DNA of 64,000 bases, taken from Linnemannia schmuckeri. Taxonomy: Eukaryota; Mortierellomycota; Mortierellomycetes; Mortierellales; Mortierellaceae. The notes under the pieces are model-generated. The model did no database searches. It saw only the letters and a program-made list of their open reading frames with translations, and was not told the DNA's origin. The stretch is from NCBI GenBank assembly GCA_029449235.1, contig JANATG010000008.1:1240001-1304000 (forward strand). Reading direction: 5' to 3'. Positions within the stretch are counted from its first letter, which is position 1; each line of letters opens with the position of its first letter. A program made the translations under genes and the position numbers. Of this stretch, positions 23,101 through 34,200 are shown one piece after another.

Positions 23101-25223
23101 TCCGATTCATACTCCTCGTCCGAATCCTCATCGCTATAATCGTCGTCAGAGTACTCCTCAGATCCACTGGTGTCGCTGTACGGTTCGTCACTCGCGCCTA
23201 AATAAACATTGACTCCGTTCTTGCGGACATAATATCGCTTTCCTCCACTGAAGGCGGCCCTGGCTCCAACGAAAGCTAGCCAGTCGTCCCCGAGGAGAAA
23301 ATCGTATGAGCGCTTGCAGTCGATCACGCCCATATCCATCTGTCCACCGAACCCTTGGACATAGAACTTGATGGGTCCAGTTGATCCTGCAAGGTTGTCA
23401 AATCGGCCATCTGCCAGCAGGATACCGCGGTTGGCTGGCTTGAGTTCGAGTCCGAGGTCCTGTGCTACATGGAGTCCCATCATCGTCCTATCATTGCCTG
23501 GGTCGATAATAGCATTCGGATAACTACGACCATTGACTCTGACAGTGGTCACATCTCCTAGCGCCTTTTTCGAGACTGCAATACCCCGATTGGCCACAGT
23601 TATTGATGGTGGCACAACCTGCACAGGGTTGCTCTTGGCTTTCGCCTTCTTTCGCCTCTCCCGGCTGTTGGCATACACGCGGCTGACTGCTGCCTTAAGC
23701 TGCGACGGCATTCGGCCTCCATGCTTCGAGATAGTGGCAACGTCGAAGGTAAGGTTCTCAATACTGGATACAAAAACTGGATCCGGTTCAACTTTCTGTC
23801 TGGGCCTTCTCTTCCTCACGACACCCTCGCCAGTCGCCTCCTCTGTCACTGGCTCTATCGTGACTACTCCGACGGGTCCACGTCTTCCTCCGTCGCTGCT
23901 CTCAATCTGCCCAATTCCTGCGGCTTCGATTAAGGTTCCAGAAACAGGTTCTTCCTCCTCCCAATCCATGGCTCGGTCGACGGTTTTTGATTTTGCCGGG
24001 CTCACACCTTTCTTAACCTTAGGTCCTACTGGCAGGCTCGATCGTTCTTGTCGTCGCTTTTGATCAACCCCACCCATACTACGTGTCGTCCTCTGCGCGG
24101 CCCAGGCATGGTCGATTTCAATGCTTTGTACTCTCATTGAGTTTTGTGGGGCTACGGGAATACTGTTGGGGCCTGTCGCTGGGGTGGTGGAATTGTTGGG
24201 GCAAAGTCGAGCAACATGTCCTTTTTCATGGCAGTGATAACACTCAACAGCAGGGCATTGGTTGGCGTAATGGCCTTCTCCCTGGCACTTATGGCATACC
24301 CTGGGCCCGGTGGTGGTGACAGTAATGCTGGGTTGCACGACTTGGCGGCTGGCTGGCGTCTCAATGGCGTCACCTCGGATGTGCTGAGCAAACCTAGTAT
24401 GGCCAAAAACCTTGCGAGCAACGGCTACTGGAAGCCGAGCAATGGTGCGGGCGACTCGCCCAGCTGGGGTCTGGTCTTCCAACGATGCCAAACTCCAGGA
24501 CTCAAACATCTTGACCATCTCATCGACTTCTGCTGTCAGCGTTTCGGGCTCGAAGTCCTTCCTAAAGGCTTGGAACTCTGCGGCAGGGATCTTGGTACCA
24601 GCAATCTCAATCGCTCCAGTGGTAGGCCTGGGTGTAAGTCTCTCAGCTTCCTTGCGGATCTTGTCCTCATAAGTCTCTTCCTCATATTGGTTGTGGCGGC
24701 AGTACTTGGCAAGTGCGGTGTAGGTCTTCGCTAAGGTCAACTCGGGGTCTTGGTTCTTGACCTTGAAGGGGTGTCCAGGCTTTAGTCCTCGACAGAACGC
24801 GATACTGAAAGTCGCCTCGGCATCATCAGTCAGCTTATACGGGGTAGCATCGGGTTTGGGCGTCAACAGTAGCAGCTTGATATTAGCTTTCATCCTCGCA
24901 ATGTACCGGTCTGTCAACTCTCCGGTCTTCTGGCTGATGCTCATGATCTCAGCATAGGTGCTGGCGCTCGACCTTGTTCTGGCTATCTCCGCTCGAAAGT
25001 CAGTGGAGAACTTGTCCTTACTACCATCAGTGGCGAATTCCAACGTCCACCTCTCCACCCATCCTTTCGCCATACCAGTCGTCTTGAGCCTCGCTACTCG
25101 ATGATACGGAAGTTGGGTGATATCGGCAACCTGGTATACGTCCGCGAGCCAGCTCTCCACATCCATGTCTTGAGCATTCGTCCATGTTTCGAGGTTGTCG
25201 AGGTAAAAGGCCGGGTTTGTCAT
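20139..25223 (-). CDS. Gag-Pol polyprotein of Ty3/Gypsy element
   Basis: One open frame of 1694 aa encodes both Gag and Pol with no frameshift or stop between them. Order: capsid-like Gag; two CCHC zinc knuckles (24255-24296 and 24201-24242, about residues 310-323 and 328-341); a retropepsin-like region whose candidate active site reads DPG (about 574-576) where DTG or DSG is usual; reverse transcriptase with YMDD (22299-22310, about 972-975); RNase H; and integrase with an HHCC zinc domain (HDVGGHYGAE to CRRCQQFG) and the catalytic D, D and E blocks (FVDLIEDL, IRSDGGPAF, GQVEATNK). The RT-before-integrase order defines Ty3/Gypsy. I see no chromodomain at the C-terminus. Confidence 0.95.
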   Translation of the reverse strand: MTNPAFYLDNLETWTNAQDMDVESWLADVYQVADITQLPYHRVARLKTTGMAKGWVERWTLEFATDGSKDKFSTDFRAEIARTRSSASTYAEIMSISQKTGELTDRYIARMKANIKLLLLTPKPDATPYKLTDDAEATFSIAFCRGLKPGHPFKVKNQDPELTLAKTYTALAKYCRHNQYEEETYEDKIRKEAERLTPRPTTGAIEIAGTKIPAAEFQAFRKDFEPETLTAEVDEMVKMFESWSLASLEDQTPAGRVARTIARLPVAVARKVFGHTRFAQHIRGDAIETPASRQVVQPSITVTTTGPRVCHKCQGEGHYANQCPAVECYHCHEKGHVARLCPNNSTTPATGPNSIPVAPQNSMRVQSIEIDHAWAAQRTTRSMGGVDQKRRQERSSLPVGPKVKKGVSPAKSKTVDRAMDWEEEEPVSGTLIEAAGIGQIESSDGGRRGPVGVVTIEPVTEEATGEGVVRKRRPRQKVEPDPVFVSSIENLTFDVATISKHGGRMPSQLKAAVSRVYANSRERRKKAKAKSNPVQVVPPSITVANRGIAVSKKALGDVTTVRVNGRSYPNAIIDPGNDRTMMGLHVAQDLGLELKPANRGILLADGRFDNLAGSTGPIKFYVQGFGGQMDMGVIDCKRSYDFLLGDDWLAFVGARAAFSGGKRYYVRKNGVNVYLGASDEPYSDTSGSEEYSDDDYSDEDSDEEYESDESAGDTKEGFRAMRVRSFELSDISIKARSVETISLQSKESPVSSPMESPELPHFKVGDVVVDINPALEMEKRVQMIELLERNRDRFTMDMQELEVTTVLEHEVNVAPGSKPVYVGWSPRYSPKEMEFLKKSISEELATGKIVEMESEWCAPLSLASKKDGSIRKCVAYVGLNKVTERESWPLPNIEHILDELAGHRYYSSLDGFQGYYVIGVKKEHRKYLGFRTPFGTYAYTVMPFGLKNAPHTFSRFVQKVYGNLIGTVLNAYMDDVCNRDMGWDEHLDGLGRTFAAARKGGVKYKASKLHFGYDKVEFTGHIVGRDGIQVMPDKVEKVLNFVIMDSKGQVRAFLGLTGYYRRFIWVYAKLAEPLNRLLRKGVVFVMGFEQVESMRNLQKAIMTSPVLKGPDFGRDWLMPCDACDYAVGSVLEQEDENGEIRPVFFYSKTLRGPELNYSTFEKECLAIVFSVKKFRPYILGRSVVVFTDHAPLKWLFSKTDLTGRPARWQMTLAEFDLTIRTKPGTKNGNADGMSRLMVREEVAGDDIDDEMPECLSMRAASMDSKWARCEWYRNIFTYLTTGTLRLEDYNEARRAKRRAFRFRIDTQKGLLYRDADNVEKQCVVESEVEEKLSWAHDVGGHYGAEATLTAIRAQGWWPTMRKDVFDWVKSCRRCQQFGPREKHNKLHPSTPDFPFEILFVDLIEDLPRTTRGMTSIVVFTDSFTKWTEACAIPNKSAASVKAALFLSIMCRFGLPMVIRSDGGPAFRADFKEMCEAWGIKHLVGSTRHPQSQGQVEATNKLIEERLRRSISTGVEWDVLLPKAVYDINHRVVGSTKISPSEALMGFVGRSALRRSFSDDRLFMTTGGIEPVHKELEGAMARFVCRREGLRELAYENRMNANEKTKRYYDRRVKVVKFEKGERVWVFNLAFVSGFGRKLTPRWLGPFEVVWVGRTGAYGVKTGRTHYGTKEGVETLSGDMMKKVVERRVREGRKG

Positions 25224-25274
25224 TTTGTTCTTGCTGTTGTTGTCGTAGAGGTTTGTACCAATTGCTGGCCCCTG

Positions 25275-25286
25275 CGTAGATCACCA
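25275..25286 (-). other. Candidate primer-binding site
   Basis: About eight bases inside the 5' LTR, the element strand reads TGGTGATCTACG. It begins with TGG, as expected for pairing with the CCA end of a tRNA primer. The tRNA identity cannot be read without a tRNA set. Confidence 0.5.
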
Positions 25287-25293
25287 AAATAAT

Positions 25294-25678
25294 TGTTACT
25301 CAGGGAGAGGGTCGAAGGCCAGAGTTATAGGACCGCTGTTAAGCCCTCAATTGGTACGGGGTAGTGATAGTAATGTCCTAATGGAACCACACGAAACAAT
25401 ATACTGTAGCACGCCAACGAAACTCTTGTCAGTATTGCTCTCGTCCAAGAAGTGATGTGTAAAAGGACCTTCTATTCATAATATCAAAGAGGGGGTTTGT
25501 ACCTGTAGCACGCCAACGAAACTCTTGTCAGTATTGCTCTCGTCCAAGAAGTGATGTGTAAAAGGACAAAGAGCAGACAAGAGGGCTGGGCGCACTACTA
25601 ATACTATGTCTACAAAGAATATGACTGCTAATCTAAGGCATCGCCACCGCTGCCTAGCCGCCACCTTATTTTGCAACA
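25294..25678 (-). repeat. 5' LTR of the Ty3/Gypsy element
   Basis: 385-bp LTR upstream of gag-pol, identical to the other copy except for one base, with the same internal 65-bp duplication. Confidence 0.93.
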
Positions 25679-25682
25679 ACGT

Positions 25683-26129
25683 GGTCATCATGGATCAGCA
25701 CACTACATCGTACATACATCAAGAAGCATTTTGATGTGCATCATGGTTCTCCCCTTTTTCTCTTGTTGTCTCTCTCTGCCCCTATTGTTGCTGGCCTGAT
25801 CTTTCTTTCCCTCCCTCTTCTCTTTTCCATCATCTCCATGACCAGATGAACGGATACAAACACACAGACAACACAAACACAAACACAAACATAAACGACA
25901 ACTTTGCACAGACACAAATGGCAATGGAAAGACGCAGCGCCGAATGACCACGAAGTGACGACATATATATTTGTTTGCTTACTCGGTGCCTGAACTTAGA
26001 GTTTCACAAGAAAACCTTTTTCCTTTTCCTTTCTTCATTCTTTCTTTTTCTTTTTCTTTTTTCACAGTTAGTAATGATATTTAATATTGTAGTGAATCTA
26101 CTCTCCTTCTAAACAAAAAAAAGGCGGAC
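25683..26129. other. Intergenic region between retrotransposon and isoleucyl-tRNA synthetase
   Basis: 447 bp. It holds the 3' flank of the synthetase gene and, presumably, the displaced distal promoter of NTE1. It includes an ACAAACACAAACAC-type low-complexity run (25855-25900) and T-rich tracts near 26025-26060. No gene is seen. Confidence 0.5.
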
Positions 26130-29100
26130 TTAATTGCGAACAAGGGTAAGATTGAAGGTCGAACCGTTGACCTCCTGGGCCTCCTCAATAATAACCGCAT
26201 CCGTCTCCTTCTTGGCAGCAATAGGCTCCAACGACCGCTTCAATGCACGCGCAAGCGTCTCCTCCTGCTCCTTGATCACCTGCTCCAACGCATTGTTGAG
26301 GTCCTGGGTAAACTCATAGTACATGTAGATCATGTCCGTAGGCTCCAAACCAGCCTTCTTGCGCAAACGCTGCACACGGTTAATGATCTCACGCGCCAAT
26401 CCCTCCTGCTCCAGCTCGGGGTAACGCTTCACATCCAACAGAATCAACACATCCTTATCAGAATTGGTCTCCAAGCTGTTCTCAGACGACTCGAAGAACC
26501 GGACGACAGTCAAATCCTCCTCGCTCAAGTTGTGGCCCTCGATGGTGATCGCCTTGTTACGAATAAAGTCCTTGATCTGCTCCTCGCTCAACTTGGGCAA
26601 AGCGTTCTTGACCTTGACCGCATCCTTCTTCAATTTGGCTCCCAACGAACGGAAATCGGCCTCGATCGTATATTTGACGCCATACTGGGCCTCATCCGAC
26701 GTGACAATCAGGCTGCGGACATTGAGCTCATCGACAATGTACGACTCCAACGACTTGACATCGGCGTGGTATTGGGGGTCGGGGTGGATGACAACCAGTT
26801 CCTTCAGGGGGGTCTTCAAGCTGATGGTCTTGCGCTCACGGGTGGTACGGCCCAACTCAATGACGGCCTGCATCCTTGACATGGCGCGCTCAATATCGTC
26901 ATCAAAGTACTCCTCCTTGACCTCGGGGAAGTCCAAGAAGTGAACCGAGCGATCGTCGACAATCTTGGGATCCTTGGGCAAGAAGTTCTTCAAGGTCTGG
27001 TACATGTTCTCGGTCAAGAAGGGAGTGAAGGGCGACATCACGCGGACCAAGGTGTAGAGGACCTCAAAGAGAGTGTTCATGGCCTGGGTAGCATCCTCAA
27101 GACCGTTTTCACCCTTCAGGCGGCGACGGTTGAAGCGGACATACCAGTTAGTCAACTCCTCGATCAGGCGCAACAGACGGGGGACGACGGTGTAGAGGCG
27201 GTAGTTGGTCATCTCCTCGCGGACAAACTTGATCAAGCTCTGGCAAGAGGCCAACATCCAGCGGTCCATGACGTTGTCGCTCTTCTTCAAGGCGCCGTTG
27301 TACATAAAGTCGTGGTTGAACTCCTTCTTCAGCAACACAGTCTGGTTAACAAAGAACTTGTAGGCGTTGTACCAGGGCAAGAACACCTTGGTAATGACAT
27401 CCTTGACACCCTCCTCCTTGAACTTCAAGGTCTCGGCACGGACGACAGGCGAGTTGATCAGGTAGAGACGGAGGGCATCGGCACCATAGGCATCCAAGAT
27501 CAAGTTGGCCTCGGGATAGTTCTTGAGGCGCTTGGACATCTTCTTGCCGTCCGAGGCGAGGACAAGACCGCTGACAATCTGGTTCTTGGCTGGGGGCGTG
27601 TCGAACAGGTGGGTCGAGAGAACCAACAGAGTGTAGAACCATCCACGGGTCTGATCCAATCCCTCCGAGATGAAATCGGCGGGGAATCCCTTGGTAAAGC
27701 TCTCCTTGTTCTCGAAGGGATAGTGCTGCTGAGCGTAGGGCATCGATCCAGATTCGAACCAGCAGTCAAAGACATCCTCAACACGGCGCATGGTCTTGCC
27801 GGTCTTGGGCGACTTGAAAGTGATGTGGTCGATAAAGTGGCGATGGATGTCGGTCAACTTGCCGCATCCTGAAAGCTCCTCTAGCTCAGCCAATGAGCCA
27901 ATGCAATGCATCTCGGAAAAGTCCTCAGTGGCCCAGATGGGGATAGGGGTACCCCAGTAACGGGAGCGGGAAATGTTCCAGTCACGGGCGTTGGCGATCC
28001 AGTTGGCGAAGCGCTTCTCCTGAACGAATCCAGGGACCCAACGGGACTGAGCGTTGTTCTTCAACATCCTGTCGACAACGGGCTGAACGCGAACGAACCA
28101 AGAGGGGAAGGCTTTGTAGATCAAGGGAGTGTCGGAACGCCAGCAGAAGGGGTAACTATGGTTGATCTGGGTCTGGACAATCAAGCGGCCCATGCCCTTG
28201 ATGTGCTTCTGGATCAACTTGTCGGCCTCCTTGACGTGCATACCCTTGAAGTCGGTGATGACATCAAAGTACTTGCCGGACTCGTCGACGGGGCAGGGGA
28301 TGTGACCATCAGCGGTAATGACGCCGTGGTTGATGCAGACGCGGTAATCGTCCTCTCCGAAGGCGGGAGCCTGGTGAACAACACCGGTACCAGCAGAGTC
28401 ATCGACGTACTCGTCGTTCAAAATGCGGAAACCAGTGGCCTCAAACTCCTTGTAGAAGTATTCGAACAGGGGGACGTACTGGATACCCTTCAAGTCAGCT
28501 CCCTTCATGCGCTCAAGGATCTTGATCTTAGCCTTGGAGGGATCCTTGTAGAGGATCGAGAGGCGCTTCTCGATCATGATGTAGGTGTTGCCAGAGGCCT
28601 CGTCCAAGAACTTGATGAAGTCGTGGGTGGGGTTGACGCAGAGGGCCAAGTTGGAGGGCAAGGTCCAGGGGGTGGTTGTCCAGGCCAAAAAGGAGATGGA
28701 GGGGTCGTTCAAGAGAGGGAAGGAGACGACGACAGAGGGATCGCTAACGTCCTTGTAGTTCTGCTGGGCCTCAAAGTTGGAGACGGGAGTGCTGCAGGCG
28801 GTCGAAAAGGGCATGACACGGACACCACGGTAAACCTGACCCTTGTCGAAGAGAGTCTTGAACACCCACCAGACAGACTCCATGAACTCGACATTCAAGG
28901 TCTTGTAGTCGTTGTCGAAGTCGATCCAGCGTCCAGCACGCTCAACGGTCTGACGCCACTCCTTGGCGTAACGCATGACAATGCTGCGGCACTCCTCGTT
29001 GTACTTGTCGATACCCATGGCCAAAACATCGGCCTTTCCAGTGATGCCGAGGGCCTTGTCGACTTCGTACTCGACGGGCAAACCATGGCAATCCCAACCG

Positions 29101-29875
29101 AAACGACGCTCAACGCTGTGTCCAGTGCTGTGCGCGAAACGGGTGACGATATCCTACGAAGTTATATTGTTCAATCCTTCGTTAGGAATAAGATTAAGAA
29201 TGTTATGAACAAAGAAAGCTCCTGTTAATACCTAGTATTATTTTCTTACCTTGATGGTACCAGCAAGCAAATGTCCGTAGTGGGGAAGACCAGTGGCGAA
29301 TGGGGGTCCGTCAAAGAAGGCAAAGGGCTCCTTATCCTTGTTAAGTTCCTGGGAGCGCTTGAACTATGGCCAGTCCATATAAGAACGCATTCGTATACAA
29401 TTAGTAAGCCTTGCGGGAGGGTTATTCCTGCGCAACAACAAAGCAAACAACTTTGTCCAAAAGAGTCATGACTTACGGCGTCAATCTCGCGCCAGAACTC
29501 AAGAATCTTTTCTTCCTCCTTAGGGAAGTTGAACTGAGCGGATCCTGTTGGTCATGGGAGAGGTAAAGAAAAATGAATGAATTAGTCACCTTTAAAACAT
29601 GTCACTTGTGGAGTTGATGCAGTGAGGTCTATGTCTGCTGCTGCAAAGTGAGCCATGGAAGTTCGGTCTGTCTTCACACTCCGGATCCTGTTCAGCACAT
29701 GTCTGAGTGCATGTTTCTGTTTTGACTGCGGGCGTGAACTTGCAGTCTTGTTTGTCGGCAATCAGATGGTAACTACAGTTATTGTGCTTGCGTGTTTCGG
29801 TTGGATGTTGTTGAGTAACTGCGTGCCTGACTGACTGACTGACTAATGGTGATGTAGATGCTTACCGTCAGCCAT
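26130..29875 (-). CDS. ILS1: Isoleucyl-tRNA synthetase, cytosolic
   Basis: Class I synthetase that charges tRNA-Ile in the cytosol. Four exons: 29866-29875 (only ten coding bases), 29477-29544, 29250-29363 and 26130-29153. Together they give 1071 aa, about the length of the yeast enzyme. The HIGH-type motif is HYGH (residues 54-57, in PPFATGLPHYGHLLAG) and the KMSKS loop is KMSKR (about 602-606). The editing domain (WTTTPWTLPSN) and anticodon-binding part follow the usual order. There is no mitochondrial presequence (MADGSAQFNFPKEEE). It is divergent from EF-3, so the two translation genes share a 1.37-kb promoter region. Intron 1 is 321 bp and carries a (CTGA)n run near 29828-29843. Long antisense open frames exist but are shadows of this gene. 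Confidence 0.97.
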
Positions 29876-31247
29876 AGTGTTGAATAGTTGCAGAGAGGAG
29901 AGAGATACTGAAGCCAACTGGCCTTGCGTGGTTCTTTCTTTATTCAAACACACGCAGTTTGTTGTCGGTGGCTTGGATGACTCAACTTATCTTAATCCAC
30001 GCCGCCTGATTGGCTGGCTTCTTCTTTCCTTTCCCATCCACATTAAAAAGAAGCAGCAGGTACCCTGGAATGGGAAAGAGAGAAGAAGAGAGACAGAGAG
30101 ATAGTGAAACGCGCCCATGTAAACATATTCTTGCATCTAGCAACTGTCGAAGCTTCCTTTCATTGCCAGATCATTCTTTCACATTATTAATGTTGCAGAT
30201 CAAGTCAGTCCCTCATAAGCCAGACCTTCTTTGTCGAATTTAATTGCCTGGGAAAACTCACCTTCATGTCTCTTGTGCTACAAACGGCCGCTAAATATCC
30301 TAGATCACTGCCTTCGTTGAGGATTATAGATCCTTGGCTGGTATGAGTATCCAGAATTTTGATCACTGCGTGTCACCCAATTTAAAAGGCTTGCCAAAAG
30401 AGTACGGACCGGTTTGACACAATAGTTACTCACACCACGATTTGGTCTTTCTATTTTTCAAAGTCTTTGCTGACGGCTTCTTGCAGCTGCGAGGAAATGA
30501 TACTTGTTAAGGAGCAAGTTTAATTGCCAATTGACAGTAATGGCAATAGAGGTCTGTCGATGGAATGAATGTCGATGGATCACTGGATTATGAGTGGAAA
30601 TCGAAAGGTGTCAATGATACAGAAATAGACATGCAATGCATGCAGGCCACAGGAAATAAAAAGAAGGTGCATCCATTTTATTTATTTATTTATCACATAT
30701 TTGTATCCTACCCCTCCTTCTTCTTCAGCCCCCCTGTTCCTTGTGTACTTATTACCACCCAGTTGTTGATCCTCATGGCGTGGCATCTGTGATATCACTG
30801 CACTGATGGTGCCTGGACGAACTTTAATTTAGCAGTCCCCTTTGTTTACCTAGTACTTTTTTTTTTTTTTCTTTTTTTTTTTTTTTACATCTTCTGCGGT
30901 GTTTGAACAGAAAAAAATAAAAAGTCCGTTGTAACATGTCATTCAGCCTATCAGCCTATCAGCCTCCAGACTGGCCTGGCTGGCCCCAACCACATAAAAA
31001 AAACTTCTCATCATTCTTTCGTTTGTTCCTTCTCTCTTCCTCTTCTCATTCTTCATTCTCATCTCATCACTCCCCTCTCTCCCTTCCCTCTTCTTCCTCT
31101 CTCTCGCCCCTCCTTTTTTTGGCCTACTCCCCGCCAAATCAATAATACTTTTGCTTGAATACGCTGTAACAACAACGAACTTGAGCAACTGCACTTCCAC
31201 TCTCTTCGTCTTCCTCACTCACATCCCCACACATACATATATATATC
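29876..31247. promoter_or_regulatory. Divergent promoter region of ILS1 and EF-3
   Basis: 1.37 kb between two oppositely transcribed translation genes. It includes a TTTA repeat (about 30677-30693), two long T tracts (about 30857-30886) and three copies of CAGCCTATCAGCC-like units (about 30944-30967). A CT-rich leader (about 31010-31110) precedes the EF-3 ATG. No ORF with family features is present. Confidence 0.55.
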
Positions 31248-34200
31248 ATGCCTTCCGTTGAGATGCAAAACGGTGCCGTGGTTACCGAGATGAACGAGCT
31301 CACCGAAATGCTCTCCCAACTCTACACCGCCGCCACCTCCGAAGAATGTGATGCTATCGCCAGGGACATGGCCGCCCGTGTCCAAAAAGAGGGTCTCATC
31401 TCCCTCAAGACTAACAACATCCTCGCCAACCTCGAGGCCGAGTGCAAGAATAAAAAGTCGGGCCTTGCCCGTGAGGGTGCCTTGATCGGTATCTGTGCCC
31501 TGGCCGACGTTCTTGGTCGCCCCTCGGAGCCCTTCTTGATGCCTCTTTTGCCCCTGATCCTCGATCTTTATGCCGACAAGGGTCCCGTCGTCCAGGATGC
31601 TGCCTCTAGAGCCGCCTTGGCCATCGTGGCCAACATGCCCTCGCAGTCTGCCCCCATTGTCTTGCCCATTCTCTTCCAGAGCATCGGTGGTCCCGGTAAG
31701 AAGTGGCAGACCAAGGTCGGCGCTCTCCAGATCCTTGCCGATCTCTCGAACGCCTCGCCCATCCAAGTCGGTATTGCCTTGCCCGAGATCATTCCCGTTG
31801 TCAAGGACTGCCTCTCCGATACCAAGAAGGAGGTAAATATTTTTTTCTGGCTCTTTGTTGTCATTGTTGTCAAATGGAAGTAGTGTTTTTTTTGTGTGTG
31901 AGCTACTCCGCCTCTATCACCTTCCCCCGTCGGTCTCACACATGTGAAGGGATCGGGATTTTTTATTGGAAGTACGAAGGAGCACAACAACAAAAGGAAT
32001 GCTGCATGTGTGTATCTCTGCATCATTCTTTTTTATGTTCCTGTTCCCCTTTTTTTCTTGTACAGTTGTCACCCTAACTGTCTGTGCTCTATTTCCATAT
32101 CACCCCTTTGTCTGCCCATTTACTTCTTTCTCCTTTGTCTCGCTTTCATATCGGCTTTTTTTGCTCCTTAACCCACCCCCTTGCTGAACGATAACACATT
32201 CATGGGGAGGGAAGAGGGAATTCTAATATGTTCTATCATAAGGAGACAGAGAGAGTGAAAGCGAAACGAAAAAAGGGTTCTGCGCCAATCTCTGCCCACG
32301 GGCTAGCGAACAATGAACTTGATTCGACATAAACACAGGATTAAGCAAAGGACAATCAGCCAACAGGAGCAAGGACACAGGAACGAGGCATAGGAAAGGG
32401 GATACACACACTCTAAAGCAAAGGAAAAAAATGGAAAAAAAAGAGAGAGAGGCTGGCTCGTTGAGTGTGGCTGACTTTGATTCTTATTCCGTCAGTTTGT
32501 GTGTGACCGATAAGAGAAAAGGAGAAGAGAATTCGTTCAACACTAAACCTTTCTAAAGGGGTTTTACATTCAATACTTATCCAATTATTCATTGCCCGTG
32601 AAGAGAGAGATGCGGCAATGACGACGACGGAAAAAAGAATCCCGCTCGCTAAACATATGCATCTTTTACCATTTCCTCTATCTTAGGTTGCTGACCAGGC
32701 TACAAAGACCATGTTGCGTGTCTGTAACGTCGGCGGAAACCCCGATATTGCCCGTCACCTTAAGGATCTTTGCGAGTGCATGGCCCACCCCGAGAAGGTG
32801 CCCCAGGTCATGGAGAAGTTGTCTGCCACCACTTTTGTTGCCGACATGAACGGCCCCGCCCTTGCCATCATGGTCCCCCTTCTTGTCCGTGCCCTCAATG
32901 AGCGTTCTGCCCACATCCAGCGCCAGACCACCATCATTGTCGACAACCTCTGCAAGCTCGTCAAGGATCCTGCCGAGGCCGGTCAGTTCTTGCCCGAGCT
33001 CTTGCCCGGTCTGGAGCGTATTATCGATATTGCTGCCGCCCCCGAGATTCGTGCCTTGGCTACTGCTGCCAGGAACACGCTCATCAAGGCTGGAGGTGCC
33101 ACCAAGGTCGACCCTGCTGCTCAGTCGGACTCAATCATCCCCTCCGAGACTGAGGCCCGCAATGTTGTCAACAAGGCCGTTGGCAAGTTTGGATTCTTCC
33201 CCTCCTTCTTTGATGCCGTTAAGGCCCATGTCTCTTTGCTGTCGATTGTCCTTCTCAAGGAGGAGAACTTGTCGCCCCGCGAGTGGATCTCGATCCTTGG
33301 TGATTACTTCACTGCCTTCATGCCTGCTGCCGACGGCAAGGCTGTTGTCAACACTATTGCTGAGCACTATGTCGAGGCGGACCGCAAGTTGAACGGAGAC
33401 AAGAACGTTGAAGACACCGAGGAGGGCGAGGAGCTTTGCAACATTGACTTTTCGCTCGCCTACGGAGGAATGATGTTGTTGAACCACACCAAGCTCAGAC
33501 TTCACCGTGGACACCGTTATGGTCTCTGCGGCCCCAACGGAGCCGGAAAGTCGACTTTGATGAGAGCTATCTCCTTGGGCAAGTTGGACGGTTTCCCTTC
33601 GTCCGATGTCCTCCGCACTGTCTTTGTCGAACATTCGTTGCAGGGTGACCAGGGCGAGATGGCGATTGTTGACTTCGTTGCCTCGGATGTCAAGCTTGCG
33701 TCGACCCCCCGCGAAGATGTCGTCAACGCCCTCAGGACTGTCGGATTCACGGACGAGATGCAGAAGAACACCGTCTCATCGCTCTCTGGAGGCTGGAAGA
33801 TGAAGCTGGAGTTGGCCCGTGCCATGTTGATGAACGCCGACATCTTGTTGCTGGACGAGCCTACTAACCACTTGGATGTCGCTAACATCAAGTGGCTCGA
33901 GGATTACCTCAACAGCCAGACCAACGTCACTTCGATCATCGTCTCTCACGACTCTGGATTCCTCGACAACGTCTGCACCAACATTCTCCACTACGAGCGC
34001 AAGAAGCTGAAGATGTACAAGGGTAACCTCTCCGAGTTTGTCAAGGTCAAGCCCGAGGCGAAGTCCTACTACACCCTCGCCGCCACCACCGTCAAGTTCG
34101 AGTTCCCCAAGCCCTCATTCTTGGTCGGTGTCAAGTCCAACACCAAGGCTATCATGAAGATGACCAACTGTACATTCACCTACCCCGGAGCTGCCAAGCC

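Larger units (their letters stand above)
19701..25682 (-). mobile_element. Complete Ty3/Gypsy LTR retrotransposon with target-site duplication
   Basis: The element spans 19705-25678 (5974 bp) and is flanked on both sides by ACGT (19701-19704 and 25679-25682), read as a 4-bp target-site duplication. It has two 385-bp LTRs beginning TG and ending CA, one uninterrupted gag-pol frame, a candidate primer-binding site and a polypurine tract. By eye the LTRs differ at one base (A in one, C in the other, in the GTTAAG-x-CCTC segment). Near-identical LTRs plus an open frame point to a recent, possibly still active insertion. It lies between NTE1 and the isoleucyl-tRNA synthetase gene, both also on the minus strand. 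Confidence 0.95.

Noticed and set aside
26940..27872. 310-codon plus-strand open frame
   Set aside because: Also antisense to isoleucyl-tRNA synthetase and explained by its codon use.
27906..29228. 440-codon plus-strand open frame
   Set aside because: Antisense to the isoleucyl-tRNA synthetase gene. It mirrors the codon bias of the minus strand and has no family features.
31833..32686. snoRNA inside the EF-3 intron
   Set aside because: No RTGATGA/CTGA box pair with flanking complementarity was found by eye. A covariance-model search would decide.
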